A stretch of 46,128 nucleotides of DNA from Chlamydiales bacterium (GTDB taxonomy: Bacteria > Chlamydiota > Chlamydiia > Chlamydiales > JACKPQ01): positions 1 through 46,128 of the forward strand of contig JACKPP010000003.1 of assembly GCA_024233455.1 (NCBI GenBank), given 5' to 3'. The notes under the pieces were generated by a model, which was given only the letters and a program-made list of their open reading frames with translations, had not been told where the DNA came from and ran no database searches. A program made the position numbers and the translations under genes. Positions 8,506-17,281 of the stretch are shown here, in pieces. How positions within the stretch are numbered: position 1 is the first letter of the stretch; each line of letters begins with the position of its first letter.

Positions 8506-9370
8506 TTTTTCGATCGACTTTTAAGACGTTAGAAAAGGTGTTTGGAAGGGCAGGGGGATAGATAGGTTCCACTGTCATTGGGTCGAAATAGGGCTCGAGT
8601 TCAAAGCATTCTGTGTCAAAGATGAAGTTTTCGTTTTGCTCTTCGATGGGTTTGGCAAATTCAGCTTCAATTTCAGGACACCAGTCTTTATCGTGACGAT
8701 GCCCCCAACTGCGTGCTTTTTTTAAGGCTTCTTCTTTGGTGTGCACCCAGCTGTAGTGGTGGTAGAGCGGCATGCCATCGAGACCGGTAATCCCCAACAT
8801 TTTTTTGCCCTGGATTTTAAGGGTCATGCCGTAGCGCTCTTTGACATCAAAAATGATTTGAGGGGAGAGTTTTTTTACCGGAGCAAGAAGAGGCGCTGTG
8901 TGAATGACTTTGGCCGCATGGCGGGCAGATCTAAAGTAGTAGAGTCCAAAAGGGCGCATGACCGCGTATTCTTTATGAGCATCTGTAGCTAGCCATTCTT
9001 TAAAGCGCTGGCCCTCAAAAATTTCATCGCAGTCGACAAAAAGGACGTGTTCTATTGAGGGGTCAAGGTGAAAATAGCCCACCAGGCGGGCCGTTGAATG
9101 CCAGTAAAAGGCCCAGTTTAGATTGCCAGGCTCGCAGAGAGTGTGCGGGTTATAGAGTTGATTAAAGTCGTAGGCGAATTCAACGAACTGAGCGTGAGGA
9201 TTTTCGTAATAGGTTAAATCTAAAAGCTTTCTATTTTCGGGCGTTCCATCAAATAAATGATCACAGACAGGAACGATAATTTGATCTAAAAAGGAAAGCT
9301 CTTGCAAACATTTTTTGATGCAGCGATAGTCATTAGTGCAGAAGCAAACAATAGCTGCAATTTTACCCAT
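8465..9370 (-). CDS. Glycosyltransferase family 2-like protein
   Basis: It begins with a Rossmann-like strand (KIAAIVCFCTNDYRCIKKC) and has VLFVDCDEIFEG with the DxD-type nucleotide-sugar/metal motif at residues 113-115, as in GT2-type enzymes. The acceptor and sugar are unknown. An upstream in-frame start at 9427 would overlap phhB. I chose the ATG at 9370 because AAGGG lies just before it and it leaves a 23-bp divergent gap to phhB. The 3' end overlaps the convergent methyltransferase gene. Confidence 0.7.
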   Translation of the reverse strand: MGKIAAIVCFCTNDYRCIKKCLQELSFLDQIIVPVCDHLFDGTPENRKLLDLTYYENPHAQFVEFAYDFNQLYNPHTLCEPGNLNWAFYWHSTARLVGYFHLDPSIEHVLFVDCDEIFEGQRFKEWLATDAHKEYAVMRPFGLYYFRSARHAAKVIHTAPLLAPVKKLSPQIIFDVKERYGMTLKIQGKKMLGITGLDGMPLYHHYSWVHTKEEALKKARSWGHRHDKDWCPEIEAEFAKPIEEQNENFIFDTECFELEPYFDPMTVEPIYPPALPNTFSNVLKVDRKTILHKWLARDFGL

Positions 9371-9393
9371 GAATCCCTTATAATGGAGCCTAA

Positions 9394-9738
9394 ATGGAAA
9401 ATCTACCTCAAAAAAAATGTGTGCCATGCTTGGGTGCTGAGAAGCCTTTAAAGGGTAACCAGCTTCAACACTTTCAAGATCAACTAGATGAAAATTGGCA
9501 AATTGTAGGCGAGCATCATTTGGAAAAAACCTACAAATGTAAAAATTTTAAAGAGGCTTTGGCTTTTGTGAATGATGTAGGCCATATTGCCGAAGAAGAG
9601 CAGCACCATCCGGATATGGAATTGTCTTGGAATAAGGTAAAGTTATTGATTTGGACGCATAAGATTGATGGATTAACCGAAAATGATTTTATTCTAGCTG
9701 CAAAGTGTGATGCAGCCTTTATTGGGAGATTTGGATGA
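9394..9738 (+). CDS. phhB: Pterin-4a-carbinolamine dehydratase
   Basis: 114 residues, normal for the family. The active-site signature EEEQHHPDMEL (HHPD at 71-74) is followed by WNKVKLLIWTHKIDGLTENDF, the conserved end of PCD/DCoH. The enzyme dehydrates 4a-hydroxytetrahydrobiopterin; in bacteria lacking aromatic-amino-acid hydroxylases it may serve other pterin or folate roles. A GGAG site precedes the ATG. It overlaps ispG by ATGA, so the two are co-translated. Confidence 0.9.
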   Translation: MENLPQKKCVPCLGAEKPLKGNQLQHFQDQLDENWQIVGEHHLEKTYKCKNFKEALAFVNDVGHIAEEEQHHPDMELSWNKVKLLIWTHKIDGLTENDFILAAKCDAAFIGRFG

Positions 9739-11441
9739 GACGTAAAACGCGTGAAGTGAAGGTAGGAAAAGTAGGGGTCGGGGGCTTAAATCCTGTCCGT
9801 ATCCAGTCGATGACAACCTCTAACACCCGCGATGTTGAAGCGACAACCTTGCAAATCATGCGCCTTGCAGATAGCGGCTGTGAAATAGCACGGGTCACTG
9901 TGCAGGGAAAAAAAGAGGCATACGCTTGTGAGGGCATTAAAAATAGTCTGATTCAAAAGGGCTACGAGATTCCACTGGTGGCCGATATCCATTTTTATCC
10001 ACCAGCTGCCATGTTAGTGGCTGAATTTGTCGATAAAGTCCGGGTCAATCCAGGAAACTATGTTGATCCAAGGGCCAGTTTTCGCACGCTAGATTACGAC
10101 GATGCTGCTTATGCCGCTGAGCTTGAACGTATCGATGAGGGGTTTTCCCCTCTGGTGCTCAAGTGCAAACAGTTAGGACGAGCCATGCGTATCGGTACCA
10201 ATCATGGATCACTCTCCGATCGCATCATGAACCGGTTTGGCGATAGCCCTATGGGGATGGTGGAATCGGCACTTGAGTTTGCTAAGGTTTGTCGAAAATA
10301 TGACTATCACGATTTTATGTTTTCAATGAAATCGAGCAATCCTATTGTGATGGTAGAGGCATATCGCCAGCTTGTGGAGGCAATGGATAAGCTCGGTTGG
10401 GACTATCCTCTACACTTAGGAGTTACTGAAGCGGGTAATGGTGAAGAAGGGAGGGTGAAATCTTCGGTAGGCATCGGCACGCTTCTTTTAGATGGCTTAG
10501 GCGACACGATTAGAGTATCGTTGACTGAAGATCCTTGGGCAGAAATTGACCCTTGTCAGAGGCTCATTGCACTTGCCGAAAAACACGCCTCTGCTATTCC
10601 ATCGCCCATTTTCAAAAGATCAAGGCAGGAAAGTCCCCTCCACCGAGATGGGGCAGTGATTTTGGCTGTGAGCGAAAAGCAGATTTTAGATGATGATTTC
10701 TATTCTCAAATCGGGTGCCAGGTGCAGTTTGGCAAGCCTGTCCGGGCTATCGATTCAGCAGACGCGTTGGTGCTGAAAGAAACCGTTACAAACCCTGATG
10801 CTCAAGAAAAACTGGCTCAGTTAGAAGCCATCGGCATTCAAATCAACCCTCAAGTGCTCTATTTTGAAGCGGAAAAATCGATGCTGCATGAAGGAAGGCG
10901 ATTTTTCAAAGAGCATCCAGAGCAATCTGTAGTACTCCTTTACAAAAATGACCAAGATCCTTTGATTTGTGCATCGGCAGAACTCGGGGCGTTGCTCATG
11001 GATGGATGTGGTGAGGGGATCTGTCTCTATTCGGTAGAAGATCTCGATTTTGCCCGTAGGCTATCGTTTAATATCCTGCAAGCTTGCCGTATGCGCACAA
11101 CCAAGACCGACTTTATTGCCTGCCCCGGCTGTGGACGCACTCTCTTTGATTTGCAAGAGGTGACAGAGCGCATCAAAGCCAAAACTGCGCATTTACCGGG
11201 TGTGAAAATTGCCATCATGGGCTGTATTGTCAATGGACCCGGCGAAATGGCTGATGCCGATTTTGGATATGTGGGATCGCGCACGAACAAAATCGATTTG
11301 TACGTTGGCAAAACTTGCGTAGAAAAAGGAATCGATCACGCCGACGCTGATGAGCGTCTGGTTGAGCTTATCAAAGCGCACGGCCGTTGGGTTGAGCCTA
11401 CTCAACCTCTTTGCCAGTCACAACTTCTATCACACCCTTGA
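9735..11441 (+). CDS. ispG: 4-hydroxy-3-methylbut-2-enyl-diphosphate synthase, long form
   Basis: This is the penultimate enzyme of the MEP isoprenoid pathway, using a [4Fe-4S] cluster to convert MEcPP to HMBPP. The N-terminal TIM-barrel is clear (VRIQSMTTSNT, VADIHF, KVRVNPGN). The C-terminal domain has the cluster cysteines C463, C466 and C497 (CPGCGRT and MGCIVNGPGEM) and catalytic E504. At 568 residues it is far longer than the ~370-residue E. coli type. The extra central domain (roughly residues 270-430) is characteristic of chlamydial and plant IspG. It is coupled to phhB by ATGA. Confidence 0.96.
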   Translation: MRRKTREVKVGKVGVGGLNPVRIQSMTTSNTRDVEATTLQIMRLADSGCEIARVTVQGKKEAYACEGIKNSLIQKGYEIPLVADIHFYPPAAMLVAEFVDKVRVNPGNYVDPRASFRTLDYDDAAYAAELERIDEGFSPLVLKCKQLGRAMRIGTNHGSLSDRIMNRFGDSPMGMVESALEFAKVCRKYDYHDFMFSMKSSNPIVMVEAYRQLVEAMDKLGWDYPLHLGVTEAGNGEEGRVKSSVGIGTLLLDGLGDTIRVSLTEDPWAEIDPCQRLIALAEKHASAIPSPIFKRSRQESPLHRDGAVILAVSEKQILDDDFYSQIGCQVQFGKPVRAIDSADALVLKETVTNPDAQEKLAQLEAIGIQINPQVLYFEAEKSMLHEGRRFFKEHPEQSVVLLYKNDQDPLICASAELGALLMDGCGEGICLYSVEDLDFARRLSFNILQACRMRTTKTDFIACPGCGRTLFDLQEVTERIKAKTAHLPGVKIAIMGCIVNGPGEMADADFGYVGSRTNKIDLYVGKTCVEKGIDHADADERLVELIKAHGRWVEPTQPLCQSQLLSHP

Positions 11442-11610
11442 CGATCTCAACTACCCAAAAACAGCTCCATCCGACCACCCATACGTCATAGAGCGTAGGC
11501 TGTGCCGATGAATGAGTGTCTCTTGCCGGAGGAGGGCGATAAGATGGGGTAGCACCACTGACTGGTGGGCTTTGCCATGAAGGTGTTTGTCCAACAGGTG
11601 AGGCTTTCAT
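11398..11610 (-). CDS. Possible small membrane protein
   Basis: A short reading frame of about 70 residues, convergent with ispG and overlapping its end by 44 bp. The N-terminal half is rich in proline and serine; the C-terminal half (VWVVGWSCFWVVEIVKGV) could form one membrane helix. No ribosome site precedes the ATG at 11610. A TTG two codons earlier is also possible. It may be spurious; I keep it because it fills an otherwise empty ~270-bp gap. Confidence 0.3.
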   Translation of the reverse strand: MKASPVGQTPSWQSPPVSGATPSYRPPPARDTHSSAQPTLYDVWVVGWSCFWVVEIVKGVIEVVTGKEVE

Positions 11611-11713
11611 ACTCAAGGGATTTTATATAACCTGCATATTTTTAACAAATAAATTCTTTAGTGTTCAAAAAAGATCTGATCCATAGAATGAAATTTTTAA
11701 GAGAGGGGCTTAT

Positions 11714-12772
11714 ATGAAGTGGGGATTGGTTTTTTTTGCAGGAGTGCTTTTATCGCTTATAACATTACTTGGGTTTAGGACTGGCACACACGAAAAAGTG
11801 ATCGAAGCCGAAAAGTTTGTTCTCCGCTCTCCGCATGGACGCATTCTTATGGAGTTGCGAGTCGAAGATCATAAGCCAGTTATTGCTCTTTGCGATGAAC
11901 GTGGAAAAGAGCGGCTACATCTAGAAGGTGGAAGCGCTCCTGGTATTCTGATAAAAAATGGTTCTGATAAAACCGTTATGCAGATACGCGATTTTGAAAA
12001 AGATGGCTCGGGATTCGTGCTTTACGATGCATCTGGAAACAAGCGTTTTCAAGTTCAAGGTGGAGAGCTACCGGGATTTTTTGTGTTAAATAAAGATAAA
12101 ACAGTCATTGCAAACTTAGCTGCTACCGAAAGTGGTTATGCTAATCTATCTCTACGGGACCAGAACCAAGACCCAGTGCTATCCTTTTCTGGATCTGATA
12201 ATCCATCCCTTATGATGCGTAGCGGCAATAAGTCTCAGCTGGAGATGCTTGCTACTCAAAATGGAGCGATGATGAAATTTAACGATAATGAGAGTAATCC
12301 TCGAGTTCAATTGCAAGGGGGTACTTCTCCAGGGGTCTTTCTTCGTGAAGAAAAGGGAGAAGTTATCGGTTCATTTATTGCTCTTAAAAGTGGAGGTGCC
12401 GCCCTTGGCCTTGGCAACCATGAAGGGGATATTGCCGCTTTCCTACGTGGTGGAAAAAATCCATCCTTGAGCTTTTTTCAAGAAGATAAAGACCCCGATA
12501 TTATTTTAGGCATTGCTGAAAAAGCCCCGCATTTGATCATGTCTAAAAACAAAATGCACGAGGGGGTCTTAGTTTATGGCGGATCGCCCAGCAGCATGCT
12601 TTTTGTGAATGAAAAGGGAGAAGTTCCAGTCATTTTATCTAAGCATGGACTCTTGCAAAATCGCTCGGCATCTAATAAAGAGAAAAAGAAAAAGGAAAAA
12701 GAAGAGAAATTCTACTCCTGGGAAGAGTTTGAAGATCCTCTTAAAAGTGCCGAAGAACTACGCAAGCGCTAG
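11714..12772 (+). CDS. Secreted or membrane-anchored beta-repeat protein of unknown function
   Basis: Residues 4-20 form a signal peptide or anchor. The rest is a series of degenerate ~35-40-residue repeats with alternating short strands: QGGxxPGxFLxN, then xVIxxxxxxxGxAxLxLxDxxG, at least five times. This suggests an elongated beta-solenoid-like periplasmic or surface protein. The C-terminus is a lysine/glutamate-rich stretch (KEKKKKEKEEK) followed by an acidic tail. AGAGAGGGG precedes the ATG. The 3' end overlaps the convergent amidohydrolase by 15 bp. I recognise no enzyme motif. Confidence 0.75.
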   Translation: MKWGLVFFAGVLLSLITLLGFRTGTHEKVIEAEKFVLRSPHGRILMELRVEDHKPVIALCDERGKERLHLEGGSAPGILIKNGSDKTVMQIRDFEKDGSGFVLYDASGNKRFQVQGGELPGFFVLNKDKTVIANLAATESGYANLSLRDQNQDPVLSFSGSDNPSLMMRSGNKSQLEMLATQNGAMMKFNDNESNPRVQLQGGTSPGVFLREEKGEVIGSFIALKSGGAALGLGNHEGDIAAFLRGGKNPSLSFFQEDKDPDIILGIAEKAPHLIMSKNKMHEGVLVYGGSPSSMLFVNEKGEVPVILSKHGLLQNRSASNKEKKKKEKEEKFYSWEEFEDPLKSAEELRKR

Positions 12773-13948
12773 CCAAAAAGCGACTCCTTGCCACAGTTTG
12801 GACTCTTCTGGGTTAAACAAGGGCGTATGGTGATCATGTCCAGGGCCTTGCTTAACTCCTAACATCCAAAACGATGAGATGCAATGTTCGGTGTAGAAGG
12901 CAAAATCCTCTCCTGCATAGAGTTGCTCGGTTTCTTGTGTTTCAAAACCATGGGAATGCAGAATTTTTTCCACCGACTCTTTGCATGCTTGGTCATTGGC
13001 GCAGACGGGGAAGCCTTGGTAAAATTCGAATGCGTTGACCTTTCCATCTTTAAAGCTGGAAACAATACTTTCAATTTTGGCGCGTAGCTTACATAAAAAT
13101 AGGCGCAGTTCTCTGGGTTCTAAAAAATTGCGTATCGAAAACCAGAGTTCGGCTTTATCGGGCATCACATTGAATATTCGGCCAGCATTAGATTGAGATG
13201 GCACAAAATTGATCGGTGCGCTTGATCCTAAGGTTAGCTGAGCAAAACTACGCATTGCGACCTGAATTTCGGTTACAATGTCAATGGCGTTTGATCCAAA
13301 ATCGGGGCGCATCACGTGGCCGCCGGTACATTTGATTTCAATGAAAAGATGCGCTGCATTAGCCAGCATTGGGCCTGATCTAGAGAAAAAAACACCGTTT
13401 TCATGCGGGGTAGACACATGCAAGCCAAAAGCTTTGGTAATTCCATCGCAGATACCTTCTTCCACTAGCCTGGCGCCGCCAGATTGAGAGGTGATGATTT
13501 CTTCGGCTCTTTGCCAGACAAGCCTCAAATTTTGCGTTGGCTCAAATCCAGAAGCCACTGATCTCAAAAATCCAAGCAACATCGCCGCATGACAATCGTG
13601 TCCGCAAGCATGCATAAGGCCTTCATGTTCCGATGAAAACGGCAATCCTGTTTGTTCTTGAATAGGCAGGCCATCAATATCTGCTCGAAATAAGAATCGT
13701 TCAGCATCAGGATTGACATCGATATCGAGGTAGATGCCACCTTCTAACTCGACAAGCCTAGCATCATATACTAGCAACGGTAAAAGCTTGGCTATTTCAT
13801 TTTTGATATATTGGAGCGTTTTAGTTTCATGCCATCCCAGCTCAGGGATTTTATGGAGATCGCGCCTAACACGCACAACGTAATCCTGTTGCATTTGTGC
13901 CAAAGCGTGTAGTGTCTTAATTCTGGCTGGAGCAGCTTTTACTACCAT
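12758..13948 (-). CDS. M20-family amidohydrolase (hippurate/N-acyl-amino-acid hydrolase type)
   Basis: The zinc-site motifs of M20D peptidases are present: RRDLHKIPELGWHE, FRADIDGLP, HACGHDCHAAMLLG, and a C-terminal YAGEDFAFY. These enzymes deacylate N-acyl amino acids or remove amino acids from conjugates. The ATG at 13948 has GGGAG upstream; a more distal ATG at 13981 lacks a ribosome site and would add only 11 residues. It stands alone, convergent to the beta-repeat gene. Confidence 0.85.
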   Translation of the reverse strand: MVVKAAPARIKTLHALAQMQQDYVVRVRRDLHKIPELGWHETKTLQYIKNEIAKLLPLLVYDARLVELEGGIYLDIDVNPDAERFLFRADIDGLPIQEQTGLPFSSEHEGLMHACGHDCHAAMLLGFLRSVASGFEPTQNLRLVWQRAEEIITSQSGGARLVEEGICDGITKAFGLHVSTPHENGVFFSRSGPMLANAAHLFIEIKCTGGHVMRPDFGSNAIDIVTEIQVAMRSFAQLTLGSSAPINFVPSQSNAGRIFNVMPDKAELWFSIRNFLEPRELRLFLCKLRAKIESIVSSFKDGKVNAFEFYQGFPVCANDQACKESVEKILHSHGFETQETEQLYAGEDFAFYTEHCISSFWMLGVKQGPGHDHHTPLFNPEESKLWQGVAFWLALA

Positions 13949-13981
13949 ATTCAGACTCCCGGTCAACAATGTTAGAAGCAT

Positions 13982-14149
13982 TCTGTCAAAATTTATTAAT
14001 TTATATCAAGTGTGATTTTTTGTTGATTTTTAACGAGTTATAATCGAAAAAATTCAATTAAAATTAAATATAAACGATTTAATAATACTAAAATAGAGAA
14101 TTATAAATAATTATTTACATATTAATTACATATATGTTAAATTAAAAAA
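13982..14149. other. AT-rich intergenic segment
   Basis: Very AT-rich DNA between the amidohydrolase start and the structured RNA candidate. It probably carries the promoters of both. TATAAT occurs at 14039-14044, but I could not pair it with a convincing -35 box. The string TTACATATTA also appears ahead of hctB. Confidence 0.4.
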
Positions 14150-14376
14150 GTGAGGGAGCTGCATATTTATGGCGGGTACGCTTTTTGAACTAACACACGC
14201 TATCTGCACCCGTAGGGACGTCTTCTGCATTTTAAGAACTGATCTTAATTTTCATGTCCTTGCCCTTTTGCCGCCATAAATCGCTCAGGTAAACATGTCT
14301 CTTATAGAGGCCAAAGACGGTAGCGTATCGTCTTTCATTCCTTGAGTTGTCAATAGGCGGCTTCCTCCGCTTTTTC
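14150..14376 (+). ncRNA. Candidate structured non-coding RNA
   Basis: No coding frame is present, but the region is unusually rich in inverted repeats. A long-range 11-bp perfect stem pairs 14165-14175 with 14271-14281. Inside it are AGGGAC/GTCCTT (14214-14219 with 14256-14261) and a TTAAGA/TCTTAA hairpin (14232-14248). Downstream is CTCAGG (14284-14289) pairing with CCTTGAG (14340-14346) around a 10-bp hairpin with a GCG loop (14313-14335). A terminator hairpin with a T-run ends it. The T-run places it on the plus strand, convergent to rarA. Size and shape would suit a 6S-like regulatory RNA, but I cannot assign a family; the 5' end is approximate. Confidence 0.5.
14355..14376 (+). terminator. 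Intrinsic terminator of the RNA candidate
   Basis: AGGCGG (14355-14360) and CCGCTT (14367-14372) pair with one G-U, the loop is CTTCCT, and TTTTT covers 14371-14375. It lies immediately before the rarA stop codon on the opposite strand. Confidence 0.6.
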
Positions 14377-14377
14377 T

Positions 14378-15616
14378 TTAACCCACTAGATGATTGCGCA
14401 ATTTGGTAAAGTATTCGAGCCGTTTTTTTAAATCCCGCTCAAAGCCGCGCTCGATCGGCAGGTAAAAATTTTCTCTTTTTAAAGCTTCTGGAAAGTATTC
14501 CTGACCAGAAAAGCCGTCTTTACAATCGTGATCATAGGCATATCCTTTGCCGTAGTCCAGTTTTTTCATTAAGCTTGTCGGGGCATTGAGTATATGCTTA
14601 GGGGGATCAAGGTGCGCCGTTGTTTTGGCCAGCGTTTGAGCTGCGCTGAAGGCGGTATAGGCAGCATTGGATTTAGGAGAGAGGGCAAGGTAGATAGTGG
14701 CTTGAGCTAGCAGCAAATCGCCCTCAGGGCTACCCAGCCGCTCAAAACCCTGCCAAGCACTCAAAACCTGCGAGATGGCTTGGGGGTCTGCAAGCCCTAT
14801 GTCTTCTGTGGCCATGCGAAGGAGGCGACGGCATAAATAGTTGGGGTCTTCTCCAGCGGATAGCATACGTGCTAGCCAGTAAAGAGCAGCATCGGGGTCA
14901 GAGCCGCGTACGGATTTATGCAAAGCCGAGATAAGGTTAAAGTGTTGATCACTGTGCTTGTCGTATTTGGGAGCACGGGCTTGGATCAAAGGCTCCAGAT
15001 CGCCGGTATCTAGGATGGTATCTGGAGCTGCGGCAATCAAGTTTTCTAGCAAATTGAGAAAATGCCGGGCATCACCTCCGCTAAGGTCTATCAGATATTG
15101 GTCAGCGGCGTCGGTGAGCTTGAGATGATGGTGGGTTTTAGCTCGATTTAGGATGATTTGTAGGTGAGAAGTTTCTAGGTGCTGCAGTTGAAAAACGCGC
15201 AAACGAGAGAGTAGGGCATCGTTTAGAGAAAAGGATGGATTTTCAGTTGTGGCCCCAATCAGTGTAATAGAACCATCTTCTAGATAGGGGAGAAAAATGT
15301 CTTGTTGGGCCTTATTAAACCTGTGGATTTCATCGACAAAAAGGACGCGCTTTTTATTCAATAGGGGCATGGAATGGGTTTCTTTGAGGAGAAGTTTGAT
15401 TTCAGCGGTGCTAGAGCAGGTGCCACTAAAAGTGACAAAGTGGGCGTCAAAGTGCTTAGCGTAGAGCCTGGCGATGGTGGTTTTACCGCAGCCAGGAGGC
15501 CCCCAAAGTAGAATTGAAAAAGGATGTTTGAGCTGCCGAAGCAAGTTCAGAACAGGTTGTTGGCCTACGACCTCGGTGTACGATGTAGGTCTTAGGGCCT
15601 CAGCTAGCGGAATCAT
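14378..15616 (-). CDS. rarA: Replication-associated recombination ATPase RarA (MgsA)
   Basis: An AAA+ ATPase of the clamp-loader group: Walker A GPPGCGKT at residues 39-46, Walker B LFVDEIHRF with D95/E96, sensor-1 region IGATTENPSF and an arginine finger in LLSRLRVF. The C-terminal tetramerisation domain shows the family's PKSNAAYTA and YFPEAL motifs. RarA acts at stalled replication forks. At 412 residues the length is normal. The start overlaps the end of the upstream permease gene by 17 bp, so it is the last gene of a four-gene operon. Confidence 0.95.
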   Translation of the reverse strand: MIPLAEALRPTSYTEVVGQQPVLNLLRQLKHPFSILLWGPPGCGKTTIARLYAKHFDAHFVTFSGTCSSTAEIKLLLKETHSMPLLNKKRVLFVDEIHRFNKAQQDIFLPYLEDGSITLIGATTENPSFSLNDALLSRLRVFQLQHLETSHLQIILNRAKTHHHLKLTDAADQYLIDLSGGDARHFLNLLENLIAAAPDTILDTGDLEPLIQARAPKYDKHSDQHFNLISALHKSVRGSDPDAALYWLARMLSAGEDPNYLCRRLLRMATEDIGLADPQAISQVLSAWQGFERLGSPEGDLLLAQATIYLALSPKSNAAYTAFSAAQTLAKTTAHLDPPKHILNAPTSLMKKLDYGKGYAYDHDCKDGFSGQEYFPEALKRENFYLPIERGFERDLKKRLEYFTKLRNHLVG

Positions 15617-17012
15617 GGATTTTCTTCATCCACTCCGGTTTTCTAAACGCGTGCATGACAAAAGGTAGTGCAATCATACATCCGAAACCAATCAAGAGAA
15701 AGAGTTCGTAAAATAGCAAGTTGCCCACAGCCAACTGCGAGGGTGGTAAAAAACTTAAAGTAATCGCAAATATAGATGCAAACATGCCGACGCAGGCCAC
15801 AATCCACATTCCCTTATGAGGGTGGGGAATTTTATAAGCTCTAGGTACATGGGGTTTACTGTAGCGCAGCTTAATGGCGGCGGCAAACATAGTTAAATAC
15901 ATCACAAGGTAGAGTTGAGCGCTGAGCGCAGTCAAGATCCAGTAAGCGGCACTAATAGAGGGCATAAATAAGATGACACAAGCGGCAATGGTAACGATAA
16001 TGGCCTGGAATAGTAGCAAATTCACGGGCATATTGTGCCGGTTTTGCTTCTGGAAAATAGGAGGCAAATTGCCATGCAAAGATGTAGTATAGAGAGCTTT
16101 TACTGGGCCGATGATCCAAGAGTTGACTTCGGCTACTGCTCCAAATACGAGCAACATGGCTAAGATCGGAACAAACCACGCTAAATTGTAATTCACCAAA
16201 AACAGCTGAAAAGCTTCCATTAGACCTGAGACTAGACTAATTTCGCTTTTGGGAATAACCACTGCAATCGACAAAGAGCCGAGCATAAATAGGAAAAAAG
16301 TAATCAGGGCGGCGATGATAATGGCTCGGGGATAGTTTTTTTGAGGGTCTTTTACCTCTCCGGCGTAAGCAGCTGAGACTTCTAATCCAGCAAAAGCCAA
16401 AAATAAACCACCCATAAAGACCAGATTTTGCGGGTCGCCCAAATCGGGAATAAATGCATCCCAGGAAATGGTTAAGAAAGAGGGTTGGTTGGAGGCCACC
16501 CAGGAAATTCCCAGAAAAATGATCAAGAGGCCAGGAATAATGGTTCCGGCAATCACTCCAACGGTACTAAATAAACTCGATAACTTAATTCCTAGATAAT
16601 TGAATAAGGTCATGCCCCAGAAAACGGATAAAACAACGCATAAAATGAAGATCTTGCTAGAGGCCAGTTCTGGATTAAATATGTAGGCCAGGGTTGCGGC
16701 AACAAATGATAAAATAGCTGGAAACCAGGTTACATTATGAATCCACTGCATCCAAATAGCAAAAAACCCCCACTTATCGCCAAAAGCTTCCCGTACCCAA
16801 ATATAAATTCCTCCCGATTTGGGCCATCCAGTAGCAAGCTCTGCTGAAACTAGCGCTGCGGGAATTAAAAAACCGATACCAACAACGGTAAAGAAAAATA
16901 AAGCCGAAAGACCAAGTTCAGATACCAAAGGGAGATTGCGAAGAGAGGCCATTAGCGAGACGTTAAACATGGCCAATACAAAGATCGATACAACGCGTTT
17001 GGCTTTGGGCAT
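15600..17012 (-). CDS. APC-superfamily amino-acid permease (glutamate/GABA-antiporter type)
   Basis: 470 residues with about 12 hydrophobic segments. The N-terminal half carries LVSAELATGWPKSGGIYIWV and the WNPAILSF-like WFPAILSF pattern of the GadC/XasA-type antiporter group. Such permeases import amino acids from the host in chlamydiae, a role inferred from the family. AGGAAA precedes the ATG. It lies 8 bp after the second glutaredoxin-like gene and overlaps rarA by 17 bp, so all are co-transcribed. Confidence 0.85.
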   Translation of the reverse strand: MPKAKRVVSIFVLAMFNVSLMASLRNLPLVSELGLSALFFFTVVGIGFLIPAALVSAELATGWPKSGGIYIWVREAFGDKWGFFAIWMQWIHNVTWFPAILSFVAATLAYIFNPELASSKIFILCVVLSVFWGMTLFNYLGIKLSSLFSTVGVIAGTIIPGLLIIFLGISWVASNQPSFLTISWDAFIPDLGDPQNLVFMGGLFLAFAGLEVSAAYAGEVKDPQKNYPRAIIIAALITFFLFMLGSLSIAVVIPKSEISLVSGLMEAFQLFLVNYNLAWFVPILAMLLVFGAVAEVNSWIIGPVKALYTTSLHGNLPPIFQKQNRHNMPVNLLLFQAIIVTIAACVILFMPSISAAYWILTALSAQLYLVMYLTMFAAAIKLRYSKPHVPRAYKIPHPHKGMWIVACVGMFASIFAITLSFLPPSQLAVGNLLFYELFLLIGFGCMIALPFVMHAFRKPEWMKKIHDSAS

Positions 17013-17020
17013 AAGATTTC

Positions 17021-17281
17021 CTATTTAGTCGGATGTTTTTCCAGCCAAGCAATAATGTCGCTTGACTCATACAGAGGCTTGCCGTCGATGAAAAGGCAAG
17101 GAACTTGAGGCTTACCGCCCGTTTTGACGAGTGTTTTACGCTCTTCGGTATTTTCAGCAATATTTATGTATTCCACTTTATGTCCACTAGTCTCTAAATA
17201 GTGGATGACCTTCTGGCTGTAGGGGCAAGACGGTTTAAAATAAAGGGAAAGTGTAGCTAAAAAACAAATAAAAGCTGTCAT
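17021..17281 (-). CDS. Glutaredoxin-like protein with monothiol CPYS site
   Basis: Thioredoxin-fold glutaredoxin of about 86 residues: YFKPSCPYSQKV (active site), the cis-proline loop GGKPQVPCLFIDGKPLYESSDI and a C-terminal helix. Only one active-site cysteine is kept (CPYS). I take the ATG at 17281, which has AAGGA upstream and overlaps the previous stop as ATGA; a start at 17314 would put 11 extra residues inside the upstream gene. It is a paralogue of the adjacent dithiol copy. Confidence 0.85.
   Translation of the reverse strand: MTAFICFLATLSLYFKPSCPYSQKVIHYLETSGHKVEYINIAENTEERKTLVKTGGKPQVPCLFIDGKPLYESSDIIAWLEKHPTK

Noticed and set aside
14150..14376. tmRNA, RNase P RNA or SRP RNA
   Set aside because: No tRNA-like ends or TPsiC arm, no GAGGAAAGTCC core, and no SRP domain IV loop were seen on either strand; it remains unassigned.
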